NCBI RefSeq assembly: GCF_014839835.1
Contig: NC_071615.1
Location: forward strand, 1,674,001 to 1,738,000
From: Dryobates pubescens
Lineage: Eukaryota > Chordata > Aves > Piciformes > Picidae
Direction of reading: 5' to 3'
DNA length: 64,000 nt
This document shows positions 44,201-55,716 of the stretch, in pieces. Numbering within the stretch: the stretch's first letter is position 1; each line of letters begins with the position of its first letter. The notes under the pieces are model-generated. The model had not been told where the DNA came from. It saw only the letters and a list, made by a program, of their open reading frames with translations, and searched no databases. The translations under genes were made by a program, and so were the position numbers.

Positions 44201-46844
44201 TCAAGCAAACAGGGGGCTAAACATTTAACAATTACCCTCTGGTTTTCTGCCCTGAATACACTGAGGGGGTATCTTTTTCAGATGAGAACTGCTCATCTAC
44301 TGAGAGGCCTAACTCTGCTGTCATTAAAAAAGACTTAGCCTCTGTAAAGTTCAATTAAAACAGAAAAGAAGAGAAGAGCATTTTCTGAATCAGGGGACAC
44401 ATGGCTCAGGAAATGCTCCTCCATCACTTGGAACTCAGGAACAGTGCTGGAGGGGTAGCTGAAAAGGGAAGAATTCAGAGAGAATGATGACATAAGCAAG
44501 AGAGAATGCAGAGACCTGGGGCAAAATCTCATTGACACATCCAGTGAAAATACTAAGAGCAGAGGTTAGCTTCCACTGAAGTCTTCTGTGTGCACACATA
44601 AAAACCCCAAACCCAGTAACACCAAAAGCTCCAGAGAAGCCTCTGCCTGGTTAATCCAAGCTTATTACACTGTATCATATATACAAAATGCAAAGAGAAA
44701 CTGAATTGGAAGCTTTCCTACAGCCAGCCCATGTCAAAGTGCCAGCAGTTTTTAAAGAGTTACTCACTTGGAAACTGTTTGGATGATAAAAACATCCTTT
44801 CCTCTCACAGACTCCTGAATCTGCACTCTGGTTTCTGCAAAGAAGAGAAATATGTAATACTTGCAACAGCAAAACTCCACTGAGTCTAAGAACAGGTTAG
44901 CCAATATCCTGGTGTAGTTAGGGAAGCTTCCAGTGAAATGCTCACCTCTGTTTGGCTCTTGGTACACCTGAACCTTCCCCATCTCAACTCCTAAGCGCCT
45001 GCAGGAGCAGAGAGAAGTTAGTGTGGGCAAAGGCAAGGCCAAAGCCCATACAACACAGTGAGCAGTGAACAGCCTGCTTGTCACAGGAGAATACCAAGGA
45101 AAGAAAACCCCAAACCATAAACCCAGTAATTACACTGGAAATTGCCTAACAAAGCATCTACCATCTCCAGGAGCTGCCCTGCAGGCTAAGCTGAATTCAA
45201 GCTCAGAAGAGTAAGCAGTGCAAAACCACCAATGATGCTTGGGTACCAACTTCTAATCTTCAGTCCATATTTCTGCACACATTCTACTGCCATCTATTTG
45301 CAGATGCACATGGCAACGTGCACAAGGCTCTAGAGACCACTTTTAAATCATTCCTCTCTGCAGAAAAGATGTCAGTGTGGAGTGAACAGGAAACAGGAGC
45401 GAGCTCTGTCGAGAGACAATGGAAGATGAATGTCTGCTGTGTTGATTACAGTATTAGCACAGCAAAGCTCCTTCATCCACCAGACAAAGAACAGGCTAAG
45501 AATGACAAAGAACAACTGTTTGAGAGGCAAACTTGGTTTCATCACTAAGGAGACAATAGGGCATGGCATGTGCTTATCCTCCAGTCCTTGCCACGTGTAA
45601 CTTGAGCTCCTCTGCACTCTCCTTTCACCTCCTGTTTACACTGAATTTTGGGTACATGAGCCTCAGGAAGAGCTCCATCCTGGAAATGTTGCACATCCTA
45701 ACAGCCACTGCAGTAACATGGTAAAAACTTCCTTAACTCATAGAAGTTCTGCTGTAGCTCTTCATGCAATTAGAGCTAACCAAACAAAACACACAGTGAG
45801 CAGATTGATGCAACTTTGCCAGCTAAGAAAATTCCACCATGAGGAGAGGAAGAAAATGCCCAAAACTTCTGGCATGGTTTTTTATCACTATCCAAATATT
45901 AGTTTTCCCCAGGTATTCCCTACAAAACTCTGTAGCCAACCCCAGCCTGCCACCAAACAATTTAAACACAAGCTATTTTCTCTGTTGCTGAGCTGTTTAA
46001 ATAGGCTGCAGGACACAACAGTAAATGCTCCTGCAGACCCTGGCAGCTTCACAGAAATCACAGAATTCTTCTGCTTGGAGGAGACCTTTAAGATCAAGTC
46101 CAACATTTAAGTCAGTGCTGCCAGGCCATCACTAAACCCTATCCCTCAGCACCACATCCACACAGCTCTGAAACCCCTCCAGGGGTGGGGACTCTGCCAC
46201 TGCCCTGGGCAGCCTGTTCCAGGTCTTGATGACCATTGTGGGCAAGAAATTTTTCCTCATATCCAACTTATACCTCCCATGGTGCAACTTTTCCTATCTC
46301 TTCTCCTCTTGCTCTTTGGGAGACAGCCTCCTACTTCACTACAACCTCCTTTTAGGAAGTTGCACAAAGACAGAAGGTCTTCCATCAGCCTCCTTTTCTC
46401 CAGGCTAAACAGCTCCAACTCCCTCAGCTGCTCCTCACCAGAACTGTTCTCCAGAGCCTTTAGCAGCTTCAGTGCCCTTTTCCAGCCTCTCAATGCTCTT
46501 CTTAGAGTGAGGGGCACAAAACTGAACACAATATTCCAACAGCTGAAGTTATGACAAGTCCCCTGCTGCACACCCCAACCTCAGCCCACACACATGATGT
46601 GTTCCAGGCTGTGCACTGTCTGACAGCACCAAACAGCTCCCACAGCCTTCCTTCAAACACAGTTTTCAGTAACTGAAGTCCCATCACAACACCAAGGTTC
46701 CAACTGCCCTGCAGGTGTTACTTACTCAGCAATCCTCTTGGACAGCTCCATGCACGATGAGTTGGAATTGGCTGAAAACAACACCAGTCCACCCTTGGTT
46801 ATATTCATGATGGCCCCAATTTCAGTGGATGGCACACAAAACAT
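32063..46844 (-). CDS. PRPSAP2: PRPSAP2, complete coding region in ten exons
   Basis: Phosphoribosyl pyrophosphate synthetase-associated protein 2 (PAP41), a non-catalytic partner that joins PRPS1/2 in the cytosolic PRPP synthase complex and restrains it (family knowledge). Exons: 46726-46844, 44946-44998, 44768-44834, 43631-43803, 42635-42750, 39142-39197, 35339-35487, 34109-34179, 33269-33415 and 32063-32221. Total 1110 nt = 369 aa plus stop, the human length; every junction is GT/AG and in phase. It is PRPSAP2 rather than PRPSAP1 by the MFCV start and the RNIGLDD end. The N-terminal domain spans roughly residues 17-175 and the C-terminal phosphoribosyltransferase-fold domain the rest. The PAP-specific insertion ([20 protein letters not shown]) interrupts the catalytic flexible loop of true PRPP synthases. 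The gene looks fully intact. Confidence 0.97.
32480..33115 (-). mobile_element. CR1 LINE fragment, about 635 bp
   Basis: Antisense and nearly continuous from CTTTGGTTGGAAAAGACCTT to GCCAGCTGGCAATCAACACC. In the last PRPSAP2 intron. Confidence 0.94.
33269..33415 (-). CDS. PRPSAP2: PRPSAP2 coding exon 9
   Basis: 147 nt, phase 0: [40 protein letters not shown] and LIEESAIDE. Acceptor ttgacag, donor gtaagc. A CR1 fragment ends about 150 bp from it on the 3' side. Confidence 0.96.
34109..34179 (-). CDS. PRPSAP2: PRPSAP2 coding exon 8
   Basis: 71 nt: completes Met, then [20 protein letters not shown] and IIV. It leads directly into the DDIIDD motif of the next exon, which corresponds to the PRPP-binding loop of the family. 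Donor gtaagt. Confidence 0.95.
35339..35487 (-). CDS. PRPSAP2: PRPSAP2 coding exon 7 with PAP-specific insertion
   Basis: 149 nt: [49 protein letters not shown] and one base of Met. The DGRHSPP insertion distinguishes the associated proteins from catalytic PRPP synthases. The 5' half is CpG-rich for its surroundings. Confidence 0.95.
35885..36095 (+). mobile_element. CR1 LINE fragment
   Basis: Sense: GGCACTGGAACAGGCTGCCC, GGACAGGGCCTTGAGCAACC, ATGATCTTCGTGGTCCCTTC. In a PRPSAP2 intron. Confidence 0.9.
36725..37400 (-). mobile_element. Older CR1 split by a younger CR1 insertion
   Basis: 36725-36805 is the antisense 3' end of one CR1 (CTTTAAAGGCCATCTAGATC, GCAGCTTGCTCACATGCCTG). Its continuation resumes at about 37150 (GAATGTTGCCAGGGATGGGA, CAAGTACTGGAAGGCCTCAA) and runs to about 37400. 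Between them lies a second antisense CR1. Confidence 0.85.
36810..37150 (-). mobile_element. Younger CR1 nested in the older one
   Basis: Antisense: ATCATGCAACTGTTTCAGTT, TTTAAGATCATAGAGTCCAA, GGGAAGCTTATTCCAGTGTT, TGAGGCCACTTCCTCTCATC. It closely matches the subfamily at 32480-33115 and is flanked on both sides by the older element. Confidence 0.85.
38498..38940 (+). mobile_element. CR1 LINE fragment, about 440 bp
   Basis: Sense from GGGCATCAAAGCTGGTGAAG through GGTGGGGGTTGGTCTCTGCT to GGTTGGACTCGATCTCAGAG. In a PRPSAP2 intron. Confidence 0.93.
39142..39197 (-). CDS. PRPSAP2: PRPSAP2 coding exon 6
   Basis: 56 nt encoding [18 protein letters not shown] plus two bases of Arg. Acceptor gctacag, donor gtgggt. 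It sits about 3.4 kb from exon 5 and 3.7 kb from exon 7. Confidence 0.94.
39198..42634 (-). other. PRPSAP2: PRPSAP2 intron 5, no recognised elements
   Basis: A+T-richer than the rest and free of CR1. I see no exon, RNA gene or repeat other than a short homopolymer/CA stretch at 42555-42587. Confidence 0.6.
42635..42750 (-). CDS. PRPSAP2: PRPSAP2 coding exon 5
   Basis: 116 nt: completes Gly, then [20 protein letters not shown] and [25 protein letters not shown]...QGFF is the conserved PRPP synthase-family core. Acceptor cccaag, donor gtgagg. Confidence 0.96.
43631..43803 (-). CDS. PRPSAP2: PRPSAP2 coding exon 4
   Basis: 173 nt. [20 protein letters not shown] continuing to [20 protein letters not shown] and [11 protein letters not shown] plus one base of Gly. 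Only conservative or no differences from the mammalian sequence that I can recall. Donor gtaaga. Confidence 0.96.
44768..44834 (-). CDS. PRPSAP2: PRPSAP2 coding exon 3
   Basis: 67 nt encoding [20 protein letters not shown] then VSK across the next junction. [10 protein letters not shown] is the PRPP synthase-family N-domain motif. Donor gtgagt. Confidence 0.94.
44946..44998 (-). CDS. PRPSAP2: PRPSAP2 coding exon 2
   Basis: 53 nt encoding [17 protein letters not shown] with split codons on both sides. Acceptor cctgcag, donor gtgagc. Confidence 0.93.
46050..46680 (-). mobile_element. CR1 LINE fragment near the first PRPSAP2 coding exon
   Basis: Antisense from CACAGAAATCACAGAATTCT through CTGCCCTGGGCAGCCTGTTC to CTGAACACAATATTCCAACA; the last ~130 bp are less certain. 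It ends about 50 bp from the donor of the first coding exon. Confidence 0.88.
46726..46844 (-). CDS. PRPSAP2: PRPSAP2 first coding exon
   Basis: 119 coding nt. It begins [20 protein letters not shown] and ends MELSKRIA plus two bases of Glu, then donor gtaagt. The ATG at 46844 was chosen because MFCV matches mammalian PRPSAP2; an in-frame second Met (MNITKGG) follows 12 codons later. The exon probably starts at 46876 after a ttgcag acceptor, giving 32 nt of 5' UTR. Confidence 0.93.
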
Positions 46845-46876
46845 CAACCCCAAGTTGTTTAGCCGCTTCTACAAGA

Positions 46877-49800
46877 CTGCAAGAGACCAAAGGCCTGTTA
46901 GAGGCTACATAGCAAGAGAAATATGTTCTGGTTAGAAAGTGAAGCTTCCCTTGTCTGCATTTCCCAGCATCCTTAATTTTTGTTATCACCACTTTTGACA
47001 CCCCCAGGAGTGTATCCTTACAGAGTGCTGTGACCCACGAGCCACACCATTTACTGACCTAAACAAGACAGCGTGAAGAAGGGACTGCAGCCTGCCTCAC
47101 CTGCCTTCTCCTGCCCCAGGCTCCACACCCCCTCCAGCAGAAAGCTCCAAAGACCCCCCTGGATAACCTCCTAACTCCCAGAAGTTAGTTGCTTTGTTTC
47201 TTTCTTCATGCAATGTTTTCTGCAGAGTATCCTCTAAGAAGACAGATCCTATCTTCCACCTGCTTGCCCGGTTTATTTTCCAGAACCAAGTGGTATTTAT
47301 TGACTCTCAGAAGACCACAAAGCCAACCAGAGAGAGAATTGAGCTCAAGAGGGCTGCTGGCTCTGCTGAGCAGCCTTTCCTAGCCACTCTCCACAGCTGC
47401 CCCTCCTTCCCTCGCTGTGCAAAACAAATGATGAACTTACAAAGAAGGGTGGAAGGCAAGGCAGAGCTCAGTAAAGCTGGCAGCTGTAAAGAGTCACCTC
47501 CTGCACAATGCATCCACTTGCTGAAGCAGCTGTTGTCATTCTCTGTCACTAACAATTCTCCTGTGAAAACAGGAGAAAAACATCAAGAGAAAATCTATAC
47601 AGGTTTTTATCCCCCCCAAACAAAAGGCACAAACCACTAATCCCACCAAGGATGTGATGGGATTCCATCCTAGTGGGTTCCATCTTTGTGGCTGCTCCTG
47701 CTGTAGCATTTTGCTCAAATAAAAGGAAGTCAAATGAATCACATTGACCAGCAGCCACTGCCAGCCCAAAGGGGGACTCCAATTCACCTTGTTGCAGAAA
47801 TACTCCAGCCCTTCATTATCCTTTCCAGCATTATGCAGAGGACTGATAGTATCAATCACAAGTGGCATAACTCAAAACAAAGTAAAGAGAAATTAGGGTA
47901 AATCAATAACTTCCTTCCTGGCAAACATTTTCCCTGCTGAGAAGCAGAATTATCCAGGAGTTGCACATAAGAAAAATAATCAAGAAGCTGATGGTACAGC
48001 AACTGTGAAGGCTTCTAAACCAGCAGCTAAAAGAAAAACACCTTTCATACTGAGAGGAGGATTTGGCTCTCTCTATAAAGAAACTCCTTCAGCCAACCTT
48101 TGCAACCAGACAAGAGTCTTGCTCAGCATGATCTTATCTCAGAAACTCTACCCAATTAATTGCCAGTTAGGAGCCAGAGGCAGGAGCCTCCTAACAACAA
48201 ATCTCTTCACCAAGCATCTGTGCTCTGCTCAATTGCTGTGAACAAAAAGCTATCTGTCATCAAAACTTCCAAACTGTGCAGAGTACAAAGAGCAGCAATT
48301 TCAGCAAGGGAATGTGAACATTCAGATGGCTTGACTCTGCTAGAATCTGGTGTGTTCCACTGCACCACCAAAGCAAGACCTCACCCCTCTCAGCCTTCAC
48401 TTGCAACCCTAAAAGGCTGCATGCTTACAGACATCCAGCATAAAGCTCACCTGTACCACTCTCTCCCTCCCAAACTAAGTATCCAATAACTTAAAGACAA
48501 TTAAAAGCCTCTCTCAGCTAGTCTGTCCCCCTTTGCTCTGCTGCACATTCACTCTCTGTAATTCCCAGAGGTTAACTAATGGCCATCAGCAGTCAGATAT
48601 CCATAATGGTGCTAAAGATACAGCTTCAATCCCACACAGCAGGTGCAAGAAAAGCTTTTGGGTCTCAACCACCACCTGAAAGCACTCTGCTTGTGTGTTT
48701 AGATGGGAACAACACCGAGACAGCTTTTCATGCTACTACAAACGTTCACATGGTGTTCTGAAGACTGCTTTAGTGCCCAACTGTGTTACCTTCTTTGCTC
48801 CATGGATTAAGGGAATGAGGAGAGTTAGGAGATCTGATGAAAGAAAAATAGGATGGGCTCCTGAGAATCATTTAGTGTGCATTTTACACCACAATAAGAT
48901 ACTGACACGTTCACAAGCAAGGCTGAACACAGCCCTTCACATAACCATAGCTCAAGGGCTTTCTTGTGGATGCACTTCAGCAAGTGGGTTGGAGCACTCT
49001 CTGTGTGTGGAAACTGTATCTGCAGAGCCATATTGACTTATCAACCTTGCAACAGACGTTGAGATGACAGCAAGCTCACAAAAGTTTATTAGGTGTGTGA
49101 AGGCATGATTCAAAAGGGGAGATGGGACCACTTGGGAGTGGACTTGGCAGCGCTGGCTAAGGCTTGGACTCAACGATCTTAAAGATCTTTCCCAACCCAA
49201 ATGATTCTATGGCCTTCTGGCTTGAGATGGACAAATCTTCCAAGCCTGCATCAGGCTGGGGAGAACACAGGCACCACAGCGCGGGCTGCAGCCCACGAAC
49301 TCCTGTGCTTTCCTGCGGGCTGCACACAGCTACACAGACACAGCACGATGGAGACAGCAAGCACTGGACCGGCTACACAGGATGCCCTGCTCCCACCGGC
49401 TTCACACTGAACTGAGCACGGCCATACAGAAAGCACGAGGCAGGAACACATGTAGGGGATCACCGTGGTGCTAAAGAACTGATCCCCAGGGGCCGGAGGG
49501 GAAACGGGGACTCGCCCATCTCCCCAGGTGCATTCCCCCGGCCCAGGAGGACTCTCCACACTAACCTGTGTTCCTGGGCTGCACGGCAGGGCCGATCCCT
49601 TCCATCCCACACCTCCCTACAAGCCCTCCAGCTGCGCCAGGTGGGTTACACATGCCCGTGGAGGGGAAGCCCACCGAGGCACCCTGCGATGGGTACCTGA
49701 GCATCCCTCCCCTCCTCTCAGGGCAGAGGCCTGAGCACGCCGCAGCCCCCGGCACGGAGCGAGCACGCCGCTCCCCTTCACCTCCAGGGCCAGCGGACGG

Positions 49801-49982
49801 CGAGGAGCTCCCGGCAGCCCAAGAGCCGGACGTCTCGGGAGAGGGGGCAGCGACAAAGCCCCTGCCTGAGGCTGCGGAGCCCTGTGCGGGCAAGGAAGGA
49901 TGGGGGAGATGTCCTGCCCTCACGCAGCCGGCTGAACTGAGCTGAGCGGGCGGGCTGGCGTGCCCCTTTCTGAAGGCCTTAC
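46877..49982 (-). other. PRPSAP2: PRPSAP2 5' intron
   Basis: Between the probable non-coding exon 1 and the first coding exon. Only a CR1 tip at 49130-49212 and the start of the CpG island were recognised. Confidence 0.55.
49130..49212 (+). mobile_element. CR1 LINE 3' tip
   Basis: GGCTTGGACTCAACGATCTT, AAGATCTTTCCCAACCCAAA, TGATTCTATGG. Only the terminal ~80 bp. Confidence 0.85.
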
Positions 49983-50560
49983 CTGCCGGCTCCGGCCCCC
50001 CGGGCGCCCGGGAGAAGGTAGCCCGGCCGGAGGGGAGGGGGGAGAGGCAAAAGCAGCGGCGGAGCTCAGCCCCTCCGGTCCTCCGCTGGCAAGATGGCGG
50101 CGCCGCGCGAGGGAGAGAGGGAGGGGGGAGCGCGCGAGGGGCGGGTGCCAGGCAACGCCCTCCCCCCCCCGCGCTTCCCTCCTCTCCCCTCCCCGCCTGA
50201 GGGGAGCCGCCGCCGGCGCCATCTTGCTGCCGCGGTGCTGGCCGGGGGGGACCCTAGCGCCGAGGGCGGGTTTCGCCTTTGCCCCCCCCGGGAAAAAAAG
50301 AGAGGGCGATGGGTGGGTAACGGCGCCTGGCAGGGCTGTGAGACCCCCCCAGTGCACAGTCCGTACCGGCGGAGGGGCTGGGTTCCAGGCGCAGATGCCT
50401 GCCGTGCTGCTGCGGGCACCGCCGCGCTTGTGGCTTCTCGCCCTCCGCACTGGGGTTCCCCGCTCGGCTTCGCCATCAGCCGCCGCAGCGTGGGGAAGGA
50501 AACCTCGCTGGAAAGGGAATGAAAAGAAACCGTCAGTGGCGTCTCCGCTTGAGTTGTGTT
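49560..50560. promoter_or_regulatory. PRPSAP2: CpG island and PRPSAP2 promoter with probable non-coding exon 1
   Basis: Roughly 1 kb of dense CpG and GC-rich sequence in an otherwise CpG-poor region. On the - strand a good donor (GGCAG then gtaagg) ends a likely non-coding exon at 49983. Two YY1-type AAGATGGCGGC/AAGATGGCGCC motifs lie at 50091-50101 (+ strand) and 50218-50225 (- strand). The - strand copy is oriented for transcription toward PRPSAP2, suggesting a start site near 50230. No TATA box seen. Confidence 0.75.
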
Positions 50561-50794
50561 TGTCCAGAGTCTGCTGTCGGGACCCTCCTTGCATCGAGGA
50601 GAGGTGCAGCTGGAGGAAGATGAAGATGCTTTGTGACAGCGGCAGCAAGATGCTGATTGTATTCACCCCCTTTACAAGCCCGGCTTCATCACAGGACAAA
50701 CCCCATGACACAACTTGTGGCTTTGGGGTTGTTTTTAACTCCTTTGACCAAGTTGCAGCCATGAGGATGAAGCTCTTGCCAGGGCTCCCTACCC

Positions 50795-51245
50795 AAAAGC
50801 CACAAAACACCACAACAAACCCCAAGCAAAACGAAAAAAACACCCCACCCCCCCCAAAAAAAAACCCCACAACACCAAACAACAAACCACACAAAATACA
50901 CAATAAAAAAAGAACCCACCTCCCCCCAAACAACACACACAAAAATGCACCCAAAAAAGCCGAAAAAAAAAAAAAACCAACTAAGCACACACAAAAAAAC
51001 CCAGAACCCATAAAAACACACAGCGACAAAAAAAAAACCCCAAAGTAACCCAAAACGACAATAAACCAAAACAAAGCACACAATAATAATTAAAAAAAAA
51101 AAAAAGTTAAAAACCACCAAACAACAAAACACACAAAAAAAAACCACCAAAAAAAAAAAACCACCACCACAACAAAACACAGCCCAAAAATACAACTGAA
51201 AACAAAATATAATCAAAAAATCCAACACACACACACACCCCAGCC
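50795..51245. repeat. A/C-only low-complexity tract
   Basis: About 450 bp in which the + strand is almost entirely A and C, with very few G or T. It mixes poly(A), poly(C), CA and AAC-like motifs without a fixed period. It lies about 0.6 kb upstream of the presumed PRPSAP2 start. It holds open a long minus-strand frame (49920-51083) that I do not consider a gene. Confidence 0.9.
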
Positions 51246-54200
51246 CTAAAACCCTAAGCGCCACCTTTCCCACTAACTGGTCTCTCGAAGCTGCTTTAAA
51301 TCAGACTTGTCAGTGCGCCCAAGATGAACAGCGTTTTATTGATCAGACATTCCCCCACTTAGCACGAAGGCACAAGTCAGGTACTTTCCTCTGCAGCTTT
51401 TCCTCACACACAAAAAAAAAGCAATTAAGCTTAATTACTCCCGGTCTGCAGGGTGCACTGGAGCAAAGCAGCATAATACTTCTTCCCCGCTCATGGCAAA
51501 GCCATCACAAGCAGAAGTTCCGCATGTGCCAGGGCTGCTCACCAGATGTGCCTGCAAAAAGGACAACACTGAGAGTCGTATTTTGAAGCTGCGCTTGCTG
51601 CCATTAGGAGCTGCGTTTTCCGTTTGAAATATTCAGCAGCCGGTGCGTCTCCCTATATTGCTCACTTGCTTATTGCTTCCCGCATTCCAGAACCCCATCA
51701 CTTGTCTCCTTGGCTTTTTCAACAGGCTGGGAGCTGAGGAAGGAGAGCATTTTAACCTGCAGCTGCCAGCTGCCGAGCACTCCAGTTGCAGTGCCTTGCT
51801 CAAAGTGAAGACATCTGTTTGAAATATGTGAGCAGAGCCTCTTTGTACCCTGGCAGAGATGCAGCGGAGAACCTTTGCCTTCCCTAGAGCCTTCTGAATT
51901 GCCCTTAAGTGTAAGAGAATAGACCTCTCCTAACGCCTCGCCGCTCCCACCATTCTCAGTCTGTATTTTCCTGTTTGCAGGCTGCTGCCAGTCGATTCAG
52001 GGTCATTGACTCTTGTAGGTTCTTGTTTTGTTTTAGGGCTCTTAGGAAAAAAAGAGGAAGAGGGTTTGAGCTTTTTGTGAGCCTCTCCCAAGAGCAGCAG
52101 AGATTTCTGTTAGCATCAGTGTTCATTGCAGGATTTCCCTACAGGCTGGTAGGGCAGAGCAGTTTAAGGCAGAGCAGCTAGAAACACCACATGGTGAAGC
52201 GCTGACCCCTAATGCAATTAGCAGCCTTCCCCAGAAGGAATTTTCAATACCCTAGGGCACCAGGAATTTGCTGACTATTTGATTTGTGCTGTCCCAAATT
52301 CCTGGCGTTGCTTAAGCAAACCACAGGAGCAGGAACTAAAAGATTCTGTCTTCTGACCCTTTTTATAAGGCTGTTGCCTTTTGTTTCTGTCAGAGCAAAT
52401 ACATTTCTTTCCTGCCCCTGTTTTCCTGACCTGTCCATATGCTAGGAGTTCCACCAATAGTTGCTCCAAGATACTCACCCAGATTCTATTTCATTTACAA
52501 TGACCTAATTAACAGACATTTAAAGGATTCTGGTGATGTGGAGGCTGTGAGTAGTCTGTCTCATGGAGATTTGTTGTTCTTCATCCAGATGCAACCCTGG
52601 CAAGCAGGCGTATGCCAAAAAATCCCCACAAGTCCAACCAAGGTGAAGGGCACTACTCAGCCAGTGCTTGGCTGAACAGCAGCCTGCATCCATCACCTGA
52701 GAGGAGACAAATGCTGCTGTCTCTCAATCTCCTGAGCTCCATCCATCACTGCTCAGCCAGGTTGGCTCTGTTGGTTTTGGACTGGGTGTTTTGCTTTGGT
52801 TTTTATAAGGTGGATGTTAAAAATCACCTACCCAGACCACTTTACAGTGAAAATTACCAGACATGCTACCCTGAAGAAGTCTTTTCATTTGAGCCTAGCA
52901 GAGACATGTGAATAAGTTTGGGTTCTGCCAACAGCTGGTCCTACAAGGCAACCTGAAAGCACTCTCCACCCTACCCAGCCCCTCTGGGCCTGCTGGGAGG
53001 TTCTGCAGTGCACCAGCACCTCCACACTGAGCACAGCCTCCAGGCCACCACCTCTTCAACCTTCAGTTGTACTGCTTTGGGAGACACTCTCCAATTTCCA
53101 GAAGGTGCTGGCTCCAGTGTTACCCAGCTGGGGAGGCAGAACTCAGAGCAGACTGGTTTGGGCTGCAAGGGACCTTAAAGACTACCCAGTGCAACCCCCT
53201 GCCATGGACAGCTGCCACTAGAGCAGGTTGCTCAAAGCCCTGTCCAGCCTAGCCTTGAACACTTCCAGGGAGGGGACATCCACAACCTCTCTGGGAAACA
53301 CGTTCCAGGGTCTCACAATCTTATCACTTCTCGGGATTGATCTGGAATAGAAGCATTTCCCACATCTGGGAACTCTGGGGCAGAGAACACAGCTTATCTG
53401 CGTGAAGGGCTGGGTGGGCAGCACACTCTCATTGCTCTGAGAGCTGTTCCTGCCTGGCCAGGGCATAGCTGTCTGCAGGAAACAGACAGTGACTCATTTT
53501 GTGACAGTCCTGCACCTCCTGAGTCACGAAGCTTTGACTGAGAGACTTGGGGAGTTCAGGTTGTTTTCCCGTGTCGAGCTGCACTCTGGGTTCCGGGTCA
53601 GCCCGCAGTGACTAACAGAACTGCCACATCAGCTGCAGCACAAGCACAGGGTTATCTCCAGCCAGTCTCCACACAAAGAGGGAGGCTGGTTGGAATGCCC
53701 AGCGTTTAACAGGTCACTGCACAGCCAAACGTCTCCAGCCGGATGGGAGGGCGAAGGGTGGAACAAACACTGCCCTCAAATGAGAGCCGGCAGCAGCGCC
53801 TGCGGCTTTGCTGGCAGATTCTCTTCTCTTTGCTGTGTTTGCATGCAGTTCTCTCCTGCAAAGCCTGCCTAACATCCCCCTACCATCCAGCACCTCCTGT
53901 TTGCAGAGATTTGCTCTTTGACTTGCATATAGACAAAGGTGAAGCCTTGGCATTTAAGGGAGCTTGAACTGTTTAATGCCAAACTCCTCCTCCCTCTCTG
54001 CTCTACCTCCTGGGTCCTGCTGTGACCTGACTGCACTGAGCCACAGCTCCTCCACAGAGGGCACATCTGCACTGTGCCCCATACTGGCATTCAGTGAGTA
54101 GACAGAATGGCTTGAGTTAGTCACTGCTCACCACAAAGCAGGCTTGCAAATTAAAGCAGAATTCAGTCCAGAAGGGATCTCGTGCTTTTCATGCACAGCT

Positions 54201-55716
54201 GCACAGAGATAGACCATGGGATGTAAGAAAGGTTTGGTGCCAAGGCTGCCTCATACAGCTGAGCAGCAGCTGGAAGAGGTGCAAGGAAGGAGCAAAAGGC
54301 AGCCAGCAAAGAGCAGCCTGCTCCCTGCCCGGTTTGGTGCCAGTCAGGACCAGCCCTGGATCAGCAACAGTTAACTCCTGTGCTGGGTGCGACCCTCACC
54401 AAGAAAGGCTGAGGAGGCCTGGGTGAGGCTTGGCCTGCACCACTTACTAACACCATCACCAGTACCTCCCCTTCACAGAGAAGCTTTTTACCAGCACCAG
54501 CCCTCTAACCTGTGTTGCTTCCTGCCTGATTTCAGCAAGCTGCAGAAGAGGCTCTGCTGTCAGAGCTCCATGCACTGTCTCTCTCTGGACCTTATCTAAC
54601 AACTCCATTCCCCAAACTCCAGAAGAGGACATTTAAAAAGTTTACTCACCAGGACAGTTTCCCCAGGGGGAAGGCTTGGGGAGTGCTGGCTTTCACAGAG
54701 GCTTTTATTGTCTCATTAAGTTCTCCTTAACCAGATCTCCCTCACCTGCTGCAGTCTCCCTGCCTTTCACTTGCACCCACAGCCACGCTGCTGGGACGTT
54801 CAGGGCTGTCAGCTCCTACACCTTTCTTTTTCTTTCCTCCTAACTCTTCTCAGCCCAGTTTCTATTTCCATGGTCCAAAGGAGAGAATACCTTCTCCTGA
54901 GATACAGCTTGCCTTATCCTCTTTGTCTGGTTTCCTCCCTCCTATCTCTGCAGCTTCTCCCAGCTCCAGAGCCACCTGCTGTACTTTCTTCTCCCCAGCA
55001 AGGCAGCTCTCCCTGACGTCCCTGACTGAAGTGCTTGCTGCAGCCGTGTAGAACTCCAGGCACAGCAATAATCCATGGCTGTTGAGGACTGTGTGCTACA
55101 GTTCACCCCAGGCTTTAACTCCTTGAGCTTCTTGATGCATCCTTGTCTGAGAGCCCACAGAAGCAGCTGTGTCACAAGACCAATCAGGCCATGCTTGTCC
55201 CTCAGCATGATTCAAACCACAGTTATTTTGCCTTGAGGTGAGAACCATCTTACCTGACCCTAGCCTGACCAAAAAGGTAACAATGATCCAGTGCCACTTA
55301 GGACTGTGATTGAATCAGGACACGACACAACCAGGCAATTGGACTCTGTCAGTTGTCTTCTCAGGATGCAGAGGTCTGTCATCCTTCACCAAAGTGGCCT
55401 CATGACACCATTCTTCCCATCCTCACCAGCTAGTGAGGCATCACCATCCCTTGCTACCTTCCTTAGAGAGCACCCAGAAGCCATAGCCTGTGCCGAAACC
55501 TCTAGCCAAAAATCTCCTGCCAAGTCTTCCAGAGCTCCTCACTGAGAGGTTTTGGTGATTCCATATTTGCCTTGCCCAACACCAAAATATCAATGACCTC
55601 ATCAGACTGCTCACCCTGCTCTGCTGATTCATACCAAACACTCTGACTACCAAAGCTTGCTCATTCTCTCAGCTCAGGGCTCCTGCATGCACGGCCCAAA
55701 TCTTGCGCCTCCCAAA
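51246..55716. other. Intergenic, mostly unique sequence
   Basis: One CR1 fragment at 53150-53370. No convincing exon, RNA gene or promoter seen. Confidence 0.55.
53150..53370 (-). mobile_element. CR1 LINE fragment
   Basis: Antisense: GGTTTGGGCTGCAAGGGACC, CAACCCCCTGCCATGGACAG, GGTTGCTCAAAGCCCTGTCC, ACATCCACAACCTCTCTGGG. Confidence 0.88.

Noticed and set aside
49920-51083. Long open frames on both strands (362 and 387 aa)
   Set aside because: They fuse CpG-island sequence with the A/C-only tract; composition alone keeps them open and no family is recognisable.
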